From Mactra quadrangularis (lineage: Eukaryota; Mollusca; Bivalvia; Venerida; Mactridae): 64,000 nucleotides of DNA. Made by a program: the position numbers and the translations under genes. The stretch is from assembly GCA_025267735.1 (NCBI GenBank), contig CM046297.1, forward strand, positions 31,956,011 through 32,020,010, given 5' to 3'. Each line of letters opens with the position of its first letter. Positions within the stretch are counted from its first letter, which is position 1. Under the pieces are notes generated by a model that ran no database searches, was not told the DNA's origin, and saw only the letters and a list, made by a program, of their open reading frames with translations. This document shows, piece by piece, positions 11,214 to 22,239 of the stretch.

Positions 11214-11231
11214 ATCCAACCATGAAATTTC

Positions 11232-13541
11232 TACACTCTAAATTTAAGTGTTTTGATTCCAAACACATAATAAAACACCTATCTGTTGCAGTTTTTAAAC
11301 ATGTTGTGGTGTTTTCATAAAACATTGATGTTTAGCACTAAAACACTGGTATTTTCTAGAAACACATGTTTAGGTGTTTTGACTGAAAACACGTAACGCG
11401 TGTTTTGGGATTGTTACAGATTTTAAACACAATTACACGTTTATTTAATTTCCATGTTTTATTTCAAAACATCTGATCATCAACATTAATGAAAGCAAAA
11501 ATATATAATCAGTTAAAACAGGCTATCATTTGTAATATTATTTTTCTATATCATAAAATAACATTTTAGCAAGTTTATAAGGCTTAGACAAAAAGGTAAA
11601 CATAAACACTTCCAAACAATAACAACAAAACTGTACAGTATGTTTTCACAAATAATTTCTGTGACTCAGAAAACAGCAATGCAAATGTGTCTGATCTTAG
11701 ACAATTATAGTAGTGTCAATAAGTCTGCTTATCACTTAAATGAGTAAAATAAAATTATACACACACTTATATCAATTATGTTTATGATAGACGAAAATAA
11801 AATACAGTGTTTTAACATTTCATTATAAAGTCTCGTGAATTTGTTTTCATGCAGGCAAAAAGCAGGTTATGCCACAGCTCATTATACTTTTAGAGCTATT
11901 GGTTGGCAAAATTTTCTTGCTTCATTGGCTTAATTTTGCACTCTAATATTTATGTTGTGATTGTCACAAATACACTTATGCTTTTTTCGTACAAACAATC
12001 CATTCAATTCATTGAAAAAAATAGGGGGGGTCCTAACTAGACCCACTTGGTTCAGGTTAGCTTTGTGTTCTAATAAAAATTTAGGAATCATTTTAATTCT
12101 TTTATATGAACAAAGCCATGGATAATTTGAAACTTTGCCTAGGACAACGTAAAACAATGTCTCTGGTTGACTTCTATACATCAAAGATACAGTAATTTAA
12201 GATGTTGAATGTTTGTTCAAAAGTTTATCCACTTTTTCTATAAATTAAGTGCCTAAGACAACATAAAACAATGTCTCTGGTTGACTTCTATCTATCAATG
12301 AAGTGTAAATTTCCAACTGAATTTTGGCTAAGGATTGCTTGATTAAATACTGTTTCTCGCAATAAATTAAGGATTTGAGAAAAACATCGGGGATATTCCA
12401 AATCCATTATGTAATACCAGTTGATTAATAAGAATAGACCTTCCATCAAGTTTTCTGTTTCAAGTGGAATCTTGCATTGGTCTTGCATTTTGATGACATC
12501 ACCTTTGACAAATTAGCTTCTTCAATATCCTGAAAAATGATTATGATATAAAACAATGAATGAGTACTATGCTTTTTCAGAAACAGAAAACCTAAAAATT
12601 TGAAAATTATTTATACAGCAATTTACAAAAAAGTTTCCCTCATTACGGTGATGACGAACAATATGTTGGGATTTTTTTTGAAAATAAACACTGTGGAATG
12701 GATATAAAGAACAGTAATACATTTTAAGTATTTCTTATCAATACCATGTATCAGAGGCACAGACCCAATATTCGAAAAGATCTTTCAAGTTCAAAATAAA
12801 AAGTCCTGAATTATACATAATATAACTAAAAGTTTGTTTACAAAACAATCTATTACCAAACAGTTATCATAATTTCAAATTTTACACTAACCTCTAAAAA
12901 AGCAAGACCACTGAGCAAGACGGTATACCCCACCCACCTGTTTCAATGTGAACCGAACTAGTGAAGGCTATATGGACTAAAGTACAAATTCAACGGACCA
13001 AAAATCAGGTTTATCACCTACACAAATGTTCAAAATAATATAAAACTTACTTAATCAACTGCTGTACAGATCGTTAATTGAAGAAACTGAAGATTAAAAT
13101 TTACCGCTTTTTTCGTCTGATCTGACAATATGACGTCACGGATTTCTTTCTAAGGGGAAGTAACCGTTGCTTGGTGTTTTCTGCCGAAACAGTAGACAAA
13201 CACAGGCGTTTTCTTTTTGCTGGATGATAAGTACATATAAGTTTTCTGTCACTGATGATGTCTTTTCCGCATTTTTCTTAATTGTCTGTCAACGTCACAT
13301 CAGTTATTTGACTATAGATCATTCAATTACGTGAAAAAGTGTACTAGACTATATATTCTTGTCTGACCCGTGAAAACACTGCCGTTTTCCAGCGAGACGT
13401 TCCACAATTTCGAAACATAACAAAAACATATGCGTTTAAACCGAAACGGGTGCAAAACATTCATGTTTACTTTGAAAACGTCAGTGTGTCACAGTGAAGC
13501 ACTGGTAAAACACGTGTAGCGTTATCAAATTTTACAGTGTA
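11232..13541. mobile_element. TIR element with AAAACAC-rich arms (TACACTSTAAAWTT ends)
   Basis: The left end TACACTCTAAATTT and the right end AATTTTACAGTGTA are inverted repeats. Both arms (11232-11420 and 13340-13541) are full of degenerate AAAACACNT/AACATGTTT words, on opposite strands. Internally there is a 50-bp direct duplication (12137-12190 and 12251-12300, with ACAATGTCTCTGGTTGACTT) and a decayed minus-strand exon. The arm composition recurs at 50999-51330 and 54640-54915. Target-site duplication is unclear. Confidence 0.5.
12285..12525 (-). pseudogene. Decayed exon of a transposon-dispersed protein C-terminus
   Basis: On the minus strand a frame reads FVKGDVIKMQ, then LMEGLFLLINWYYIMDLEYP, then a leucine-rich helix. 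Its last stretch is the open frame 12288-12488. The pattern of a short hydrophobic helix, YY(V/I)x-D/N-x-xYP and a final leucine helix resembles the C-terminal end of uncharacterised multi-copy animal proteins often carried by repeats. Upstream frames are broken by stops, so it is probably not functional. The family name is uncertain. Confidence 0.3.
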
Positions 13542-15132
13542 AGCAGACAACAATTTGTATAGTACCATTGACTAAAATAACTTAGAATTACTATTAAACA
13601 ATAAAATGCAGATAAATCCATGACTATAATACCTTGATTTGGCCATTAAATGACCTTTTAGCAGGAAACATGGTGCTTTAAGTTTAAGACTGTGCGGCGT
13701 AGGAATAAATTCCCAGAGTTCACTGTAAAAATGACAGGAACGCTGACATAAGACAAAAATGTGCTCGTAACAAAATGGTTAAAATCTCGCGTTAAACCTG
13801 GATTTAAACATTAACATTCAGCCAAAGTGTTAGGAATTAACTAATTAACATCTAGGATAAGGATTTAACATCGAAGGATACAAATTAACAGGATTGTAGA
13901 GGATCAAAATATGCGAAAGTCGCGAAAACTGATTACGAAACATACTGGATAAACAAACATTATTTTGAGCTCAGAATCCTAGTTCATAACCTACATATAT
14001 TCGCTAATGTGTTCTGTGTGATGCCCAGAACACTAGTCATTGTGTGCTTTATGGCTAGAGACATGCATCATGCTCACAAAACGGGAAACAAGGAACGCAG
14101 AAAATGTAAACATGAATTACTAGGTAACTTTTGGTTTCAAACTGTTATTATGTGTATTAAACCCCGGCCCGTTTCAATATTATTAGTCAGAACCATTGGA
14201 TCAACACACTTTTCTGAATTGTTGTTAGGATTGATCTTCTTGGGCCCTGAATTAACTACAAGAAAATGTTGATCAATGCAAAGCATAAAAGAGCGCAACA
14301 CATTAATAACATGAAAGTAATGCTCCTTATTAGCCGCTAATTAAAGCCATTCATTATGATTACTATAACATAAACACCTATATAAATGTACAATATATAA
14401 TAGGATAATAATCAGTGATGATCTGATAATGCTTCTTTGTGTATGATGTCAGTGTCTTCGTCAGTGATTAAGACGTCTCTAAAACTTATCTACGCACGCT
14501 TTTATTCTATAAACAGACGGCGAAGACCGTGAAGATCAAGTGTACATGTTTTAATTTAATCCGCAGTTTAAAAGAGAAGATATTTAACAATGTCTTTGGA
14601 AAACTCTTTTTAAACATAATATATAAAAGCTAAACCAAATAAATGAAATGTTTTTGAAAAAAAAAACAACGCCAATTACAACAATGCATAAACCTAAATT
14701 TTCGTGTCTAGCTGTATTGTCACAAAAAGTACGTACGCGTTTAAGTCTAACCTTCATTGGCTCTCATGAGAAAAGTGAGTTGGTCAGTGGTTAAGCAGTA
14801 ACATCCGTAAAGTTCCGCATGCAGAGACATTATCAAAACTGATTACATACAGAGCGCATCGCTGAAGCGTTTCGCTCAATAAAATTGTTGTTATGTTTTA
14901 CTACTTTATATTGATTTTTATGAAACCTACAATATTTATAAATGCATTGAAAGCACAGATGAGCTGTACGCATCTCTTTGTTAAAACAACATAACAAAAC
15001 ACAATAGAACAAACAAACAAATTAACAAACAAAAACTACAAGACCAAAAAAGCTGCGATTCAGAAAGCATGCACGTATCGGTGATATAAAATTACATAAT
15101 TAAGTCAAAACATATAATTAGACGCTAGTTAA
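13542..15132. other. AT-rich intronic DNA
   Basis: A frame of 87 codons at 14009-14272 has no recognisable features. A short A-rich tract lies at 14655-14670. No gene or named repeat is seen. Confidence 0.4.
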
Positions 15133-15296
15133 TATACCGACTTACAAACTAGTTTAGACCATTTTCATTCTTATTGTAATACGTGGCATTTAACTGTTAA
15201 TCTTAATAAAACTAAAATTGTCATCTTCGGGGCACGCCGCACAAACAATTTCAACGTTAAATTAGAAAATAGTCCTGCAGTAAAATGCCATATTTT
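15133..15296 (+). pseudogene. LINE reverse transcriptase fragment, 5' part
   Basis: The open frame reads LQTSLDHFHSYCNTWHLTV then NLNKTKIVIF. This is the motif around the C-terminal part of the LINE reverse transcriptase palm (LQxSLDxLxxYCxxWxLTVNxxKTKxxxF). It continues for about 18 codons and then meets the end of an inverted-repeat element at 15297. The downstream part of the same protein begins at 18547. No upstream RT catalytic region (with its DD motif) is present, so the copy is 5'-truncated. Confidence 0.75.
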
Positions 15297-18200
15297 AGGT
15301 GAACCGTGCACTTGTGTCCCCACAAAGTTTTTTTGCAGTTTCTATATCTTTGAAAGGTGCTGAATAAGAATCCGAGTGATGACACCCTGTCATCCCTGAG
15401 CAATTTGCATAATATGCAAATTAAGTCCGCCATTATAGAAATTCCGTTTTTCGCCAATAACTCAATAACTAACTTAGATACAAATTTAAAATATGTATTC
15501 ATACCCATGTTTTCAGGGTCTATCTATCACATGGTACTAATATCAGCTAGATCAGATCATTTAAATATGCAAATTTATGCAAATTAAGTTAAATTTTACG
15601 AAATACAATATTTGGTTTTGCTGTACAAATCAACGTCTGTAGTTTTTTCATTGATATTTTGAGTAAAATATGTTTATGTTATGCTAATTATGTATATACT
15701 ATGTATTAAATACAAATATATCAAATAATGACATTAAATCAGTTTATGATACTATAAAGATATGCAAATATTCAAATTACGATAAAACTTGTAGGACTTT
15801 GCCTCAAACATTACAAGATGTCATGTATATTTATGCCGTTGTCTTGCATTCTGTAGAGGTGTGGATAATTTTGATTTAGTTTTACGGACAGAGCTGACTA
15901 AGAAATTTAGTTAGGACATCCTGTCACCCATGAGCAATTAGTACAATATGCAAATTTGGCCGCCATTACCGAAATTCCGTTTTTCGCTAATAACACAATT
16001 ACCAATCATGATAAAAATTTAACATATGTGTCTGCATCCATGTTTGTAGGGACAAGCTATCATATGATACGACCTTAAGCATTATCAGAGATGATTTGCG
16101 AATGCAGATGTATGCAAATATAGGAAAGTGTTGTTTCTTTTTCACTATATAAAATAAAGACCATGTACCAAATTTCGAGTTGTTATGAACATATTAACGT
16201 AAATTTACAAATAATTAAAGACAAAGCATTTAGTTAGTATATTAAGAATGACGACACACTTGAAAAACATAAGTAATATCTCAATAACCATATATGACAA
16301 ACATAAACAGTATGTATTTACCTATATATATATATGCTTCCATGGCATTAGTTTGTTTCGTTTTATATCGGAAAACATATACAAATATTATAATGATAGG
16401 ATGATTTGGATATGTATACAAATGCAAATAAAGTGCATAAAATAAAGTGATATCCCTTGTCTCTATCTAAGTTAAAGTCAGTGTATAGAACTAAGGTATT
16501 CTACATAAACTAAGAACATGCATTGCTTATTATATATAAATTTTAGATAATTAAGATACGTGTTCCTTACGGTCATTAGATTGTAAAAAATATTGTTTTT
16601 TGTGCCCGTTATTTCTCCAATGACTTATTGTCCCTACTTAAAATATGTTCTGTAATCAATTTTTTTATATAATGAGGAAGATACGTAAGGATGCATTCAA
16701 ATGATTGTAAGAACATACTATGCAAAACAACTTTTAGTCAAATTAAAGTCGAAAATTTAGCCATACAAAGACAAATTAAGTTTGGGTAGCCATGACCATG
16801 TACAGCACACTCCGAGTTTGGCTATCCCAATTCAATTCTTGCAGATCATGACCTTCCGTGATAGTCCAAAATACCCGGTAAGTTTGATTATCATGGCGTT
16901 ACAGAATTGAGATTCCTGCTCACCTTGCAATAACCAATTATGCGATAAACATTCATACAAAATCTAGTTATCAAACATGCATGCAATTTCTCATTGTCAT
17001 ATTTATGATTCTGAAAAGTTGAAAAGCAACAAATATTATTGAACATGCTAGCAATAGATTTATGTATATGACACTCCTTAATGCTGGCATTGTTATTATA
17101 TATTTATATACATGCCTAGAACTTTCTATCTAATCTTGAGTAAATTAATTAGTGGAAACTATGAGCAAATGAATAAAGTTGACACATGTAGTTTCACGAA
17201 TTTCTTTCCACAGTAAACAAAGTTGAGAGGTCAAATCTGCAAGAAAATGAGTAAGACTTTCCAGCTACTACTTTTGCCATGAAGTACATGTATATCAATC
17301 AAATAGATGCTTAAATTATGTCAACGACAGGATGTTTTTTATGATAAGGAAACGCTATTGAATTCAGTAGCTTTAATTTTACAATCAATTTTACGATGTA
17401 CTATTCAAATTAATTTATTGTTCTTCCTTTTTTGGTTCTGGCGTAAAGGCACACCACTTCAAAATGTTATATTGAACTGAAAGCACCCATGTGCGTAGAC
17501 CACACGGTAATAAGTAACACATTATACACATTCATTTTATATTAATACATTGATTAGGTGTGGTATATGAATGGTTTCATAATGTGGACATTCTGGACAT
17601 TGAAATTCTACCGAACATAAATTGGGTCGCAATTGACAGATTACTTAATTTCCTGGAAAATTTCCTTTTTGAAGTACTTAAATTTGAACAAATAAATTCA
17701 CTTGAAAAACAGTTCATTTGAAAAACCTTATTTGCATACATTTGTATATGCAAATCATCTGATCATGCTGAATGTGGTATCATATGATAGCTAGACCCTA
17801 TAAGCATGAGTGCAGACACATATTTTAAAATCTTATCATGATTGGTTATCGTGTTATTAGCGAAAAACAGAATTTCGATTATGGCGGACCAAATTTGCAT
17901 ATTATGCTAATTGTTCAAGGATGACTGGATGTCATCACTAAATTTCTCAGTCAGCTGTGTTCAAAGGTATAGAAGCTGAATCAAAATTATCATCAACAGA
18001 ATGCTTGACAATGGCATAAATACTTATGACACCATGTAATGTTTTAGGCAAAATCCTACAATTTTTAATGTAATTTGAATATTTTGCATATCTTTAGAGC
18101 GTCATTAACTGATTTAATGTAATTATTTGATATATTTGTATTTAATATATATACAAAATTTGCATAACATAAACATATTTTACTCAAAATCTCAATGTAA

Positions 18201-18546
18201 AAACTACAGACGTTGATTTGTACAGCAAAACCAAATATTGTGTTTCGTAAAATACCTAATTTGCATAAATTTGCATATTTAAATGATCTGATCAAGCTGA
18301 TATTAGTACCATGTGATAGATAGACCCTGAAAACATGGGTATGGATACATATTTCAATTTTGTATCTAAGCTGGTTATTGAGTTATTGGCGAAAAACGAA
18401 ATTTCTATAATGGCGGACTTAATTTGCATATTATGCAAATTGCTCAAGGATGACAGGGTGTCATCACTCGGATTTTTATTCAGCACCTTTCAATGATATA
18501 GAAACAGCAAAAAAACTTTGTGGGGACTCAAGTGCATGGTTCACCT
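15297..18546. mobile_element. 3.25-kb inverted-repeat element interrupting the LINE
   Basis: The left end AGGTGAACCGTGCACTTG is the inverse of the right end CAAGTGCATGGTTCACCT. The arms extend about 830 bp (15297-16125 and 17725-18546) with high similarity. Both arms contain two direct copies of a module with GAAATTCCGTTTTTCGC and TATCATATGAT, so four module copies exist in total. The central 1.6 kb has no recognisable gene. Open frames of 64-76 codons inside the arms are near-identical only because the arms are copies. The element is flanked on both sides by the same LINE reading direction, indicating insertion. Confidence 0.7.
16126..17724. other. Central spacer of the inverted-repeat element
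   Basis: AT-rich DNA with no transposase motif, tandem repeat or RNA gene visible. Confidence 0.4.
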
Positions 18547-19570
18547 CATACACTGCAGGACTATATAGATATAACGGACAGATATCATTATCTCGGCATT
18601 ACCTTTACTGGTAATGGATCCTTCCTTAACGCACGTAAACACATACCTGAGCAAGCCACGAAGGCATTATACCTTCTATACACTAAATGCAACAATGATA
18701 TACCGTTAGACCTGATTCATAAACTGTTTGACCACACTATTTCTCCTATACTGACATACGGAAGTGATATTTTCGGTTTTGAGAACCTTGACATACTAGA
18801 AAAAGTACATCATAAGTTCTTACGAAAAATAACCAAAGTTTGAAAATCTACCCCCCTCTATATGATAATGGGTGAACTGGGAATATACCCTATATCAGTG
18901 TTAATCGAATAAAAAATGATTGCTTTTTGGAATCGCATACTCTTAGGTAAAACGAGCAAGGTCTCGAGCCTTATTTATAAATATATACTTAATCAACCTT
19001 TTGAGTTAAAATGGATAACAAAAATCAAACAAATTCTTAACTCAGTAGGTAGACCAGACCTTTGGCATCATCAAGACCAAATAAATAGTTCTGTTCATAA
19101 ACACATAAAACAAACATTAATAGATCAGTACAAACAAAATTGACACGCTCAACTATTGAACTCAAACAAAGGCTTGATATACAATAGTTTCAAAATTAAT
19201 CACAAATTTGAAAATTAACTCAAAATCTTACCGTTAAACGAATCTCTAATACTTCTAAAATTCCGCACAGCAAACCATAGACTTCCGATAGAAACTGGAC
19301 GATACGACGGAACCCCATTCTTGGACAGGAAATGCACTCTCTGTGAATCGAATTTACCCGGCACTGAAGAGCACTATATTTTTCAATGTAATTATTTCGA
19401 CCTTCAACGAACTAATTTTTTAAATAACATAGATAGATCCAACACGCGACAACAGTCCCTTGAAACCATTTTTAATTTTGATAGCGAAAATCATTTGAAG
19501 AAAGTTGCACTTTTCCTTAACATCATTATGAAAACCTTTAGTGTAATTAATCCCAATGCCTCTCATTTTC
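18547..19570 (+). pseudogene. LINE ORF2 3' part (RT thumb to CCHC tail)
   Basis: Three successive segments, separated by stops or frameshifts, continue the LINE protein. The first, 18520-18843, has DRYHYLGITF, TKALYLLYTKC and PILTYGSDIFGF, typical of the region after the palm. The second, 18916-19143, begins MIAFWNRILLGK and ends at a stop. The third, from about 19220 to 19560, has FRTANHRLPIETGRYD and a zinc knuckle CTLC-x9-H-x5-C (CTLCESN ... EEHYIFQC). Stops at 18841, 18910 and 19141 show decay. Together with 15133-15296 it forms one interrupted insertion. Confidence 0.75.
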
Positions 19571-19642
19571 ATATATTTGTTCTTACACACCTCTTCCTTT
19601 GTTTAACATGGGTTAATCTATTTCGGAAACACCTAGTAAAAC

Positions 19643-19745
19643 AAAAGATTTCACGTGAGCGAGTTGTTCTTTTTCACGTGAGCGAGTTGATATTTAGATA
19701 TCAACCTGGCCACGTGAAAAAGAAAAACCTGCCTCGTGAAATTTT
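19643..19745. repeat. Inverted repeat with CACGTG-containing arms
   Basis: Arms of about 47 bp flank a four-base centre TTAG. The left arm itself contains two direct copies of TTCACGTGAGCGAGTTG. Arm ends pair AAAAGATTTCACG with CGTGAAATTTT. It lies just after the LINE remnant and may be a small foldback element. Confidence 0.75.
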
Positions 19746-20282
19746 AATAAGTGTATTCTATGGAACGCAATCTTCGTGTAAATTTAGAATTTAAAATAAA
19801 CACGAACTGTTTAATTTTGAAATATTGTTTTTACTAAAAAAACTTATTGTATTTCCATGAAATGTTTACTACAGAACTTAAATCATTTCGAAAATATGTA
19901 CAGAACTTTTGATATCATCAAAATAAATGAAAATGAATATTGTATTTATCCATGTAATGATTTAATAGCGGCATTAACCACCTAAAATACTTCAAATTCT
20001 GGCTCATTGGCTTACGATATTTCAACCAAATTATATATGATCAAGAATAAGTATGTAAGATAACACTGTTCATAGCTATGTCCAACATGTAAGACTTAAA
20101 TTGCGTAATTAATCGAAAATGGGATGATGTCATTGAATAAGAAAAAATATCAGCTTGAATAAAAATTAAACAATACAATATGAATCCGAAACTTTTTCAT
20201 GCATTAATTGTTATTTAACAAATAATATTTACCGTCCTGGATCCTAAAACATGTAATCAAATCACGCTAGTTATCTGATATT
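19746..20282. other. AT-rich spacer before the 1.76-kb array
   Basis: No recognised feature. The array begins at the word AAACCACAG at 20283. Confidence 0.4.
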
Positions 20283-20338
20283 AAACCACAGCTGTGACGT
20301 CATTCCATTGTATTCACAGTACCGTATATCTAATAATG

Positions 20339-20492
20339 TACAGGTAGCCGTCCAATATTAAGATTACTCGTCCAATATCTGATGTGTTAGGACAATATCT
20401 AACGTGTAAGTCTAATATTGTACTACACGCTAGATATCGTCCAACACATCAGATAATGTACGCATAACCTTAATAGTGAACGATTACCTGTT
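20339..20492. repeat. Internal hairpin of unit 1
   Basis: Imperfect arms of about 70 bp run from ACAGGTAGCCGTCC to its inverse at CGATTACCTGTT. The core pairs ATCTGATGTGTTAGGACAA with the inverse TTGTCCAACACATCAGAT. Equivalent hairpins sit at the same offset in the other four units. Confidence 0.75.
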
Positions 20493-21178
20493 CAATGAAA
20501 AAACCAAACGAACGAGTGAAGTTATTTATTGATTCATCTATAGAACAAAAATTGACAAATAAAATCAAAATTGTAAATTCTGTACTCTTTCTCCTTTGAA
20601 ATGAAGACGTTAATAATAATAATGTTATTCCTGTTCACATTTAGTCGACGTGGCACTGTCGTTCTGAAAATGAAAAAAAAATAAAAAGATATGTTTAAGT
20701 ATAGCAAATACCAAGACCCAAAGTAGATTTTAAGCACATTTTAACTCATACTCTGCCAAAAACTGTTAACCATTTCTTGCGTAAGGTTAATAAGATAAAA
20801 ATAAAAGAGCGTTCTTTAGAATTAGTTGCAGAACGGAACATGTCATTCGTCATCAACGTAAAGAAAATTTATTTTAAATAAAAGTGACTGTGCATTTAGC
20901 ATGCTGTGACCTTGGCGTCCAGTGAGTGTTTTATTGAGCAATGGCACAGGCAATATTACAACAGAAATAATATATTCATGCACTGGGCAACATATATAAA
21001 CTTTGAAAATATTTCATTAACACTCAGCGTAACCAAAATGATATAGAAACATCGCTAGAACTATATTTATTGGAAAATATGACCAATAGACAATATCAAA
21101 TACAAAAGGTACAGATTTTAGTTAAAAATTAGATCTTACGCACAACGGCCTCTCTCCGTGATCAAATAATCATAGGAA

Positions 21179-21352
21179 CAGAACAGAACAGAACAGAACA
21201 GATATTTTATTAAGGTAACGTATACAAAGGTATCTTGTTACAAACAAATGAATATAAACAATGGTTCTGTCACGCAACACACAACACAAACACACACTCA
21301 CACATTCACACTCACGTGGACTCATTCACCCATTCATACACTCACAAGCTTT
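21179..21352 (-). repeat. (GAACA)n-headed insertion in unit 1
   Basis: A run of GAACA is followed by GATATTTTATTAAGG and a CACACTCACAC-rich segment. It is absent from the other units. On the minus strand it ends TAAAATATC(TGTTC)n, like the 3' tail of a LINE and like the plus-strand tail at 29560-29590. Confidence 0.6.
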
Positions 21353-22100
21353 GGTTTGAGCCTTGAAGCGACTATAGATTAGAATGTAAAAAGAAGGGCA
21401 GACATTATGCTTACGAAAGATGTATGTAATATACATATATCATTAACTGGGACTTGGAACGTTTTGTCAGTGAAACATTTTTACGGGGTATTTGGTGCAC
21501 ACGGGGCTCAGGTTCAGGTCTCCATGTGACCATTGTTTACATAATATATTTTGCAAATATAAACTTACCAATGACCTGTTGCTCCAATATAAGCTTCTTA
21601 TCAAGCTTACAAGAAATCAGCATTGTTTTTCAGGCTGTGACTGACATCGCTTCTTAGACATGACTGGAATCAGTTGATAATCCACGTTTTCTATGCATGT
21701 CAAGCGTTGTAATGAATATATATCCAACAGAAAGATTTCCGAAGTTTATCCATGAGAAAAATACACTTTAATTCCAGTGATCAATTAGGTCTATCAAAAA
21801 TTGTTACACTTGTATACATGTAATGTACCCGACTAAATGAAGAACAGAAACGAAATGAAAAACTACAGTCATAACTACACAAAAGTTTACATGTGAAAAG
21901 ATCTGCACGAAAATCTCGCGAACAGAAAATTCATTAAGTTGTCGGACTTAAGGGGCACCATACGGGAAACAATAAATAGTTTCTATATTTATTTAAATTC
22001 TATAAGTAAATGATTTAAAAGTATAATTTTTAAATCGTTATTTGTATAGGTGTAAATTATAATTGAGTTTGTATCATAATAATAATAATCTGTAGGTAAG

Positions 22101-22239
22101 CTGTGGTTTAAGTAAGATATACCCCTCGAGCTGCCCAATATGTTAGACATTGGATACGCTTCGGCGCTAACGCGCCTCAGCTATCCAATATCTAACATAT
22201 TGTACAGCTCTCGTGGTATATCCCTTACTTAAACCACAG
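22101..22239. repeat. Palindrome at the unit 1/2 junction
   Basis: Arms of about 66 bp pair CTGTGGTTTAAGTAAG with CTTACTTAAACCACAG and TTGGATACGCTTCGGCGC with GCGCCTCAGCTATCCAA around a four-base centre. The last nine bases are the start of the next unit. Confidence 0.85.

Noticed and set aside
15357..18486. Two nearly identical 64-76-codon peptides starting MLNKNPSDDT
   Set aside because: They are the two arms of one inverted repeat. Similarity extends through non-coding sequence on both sides.
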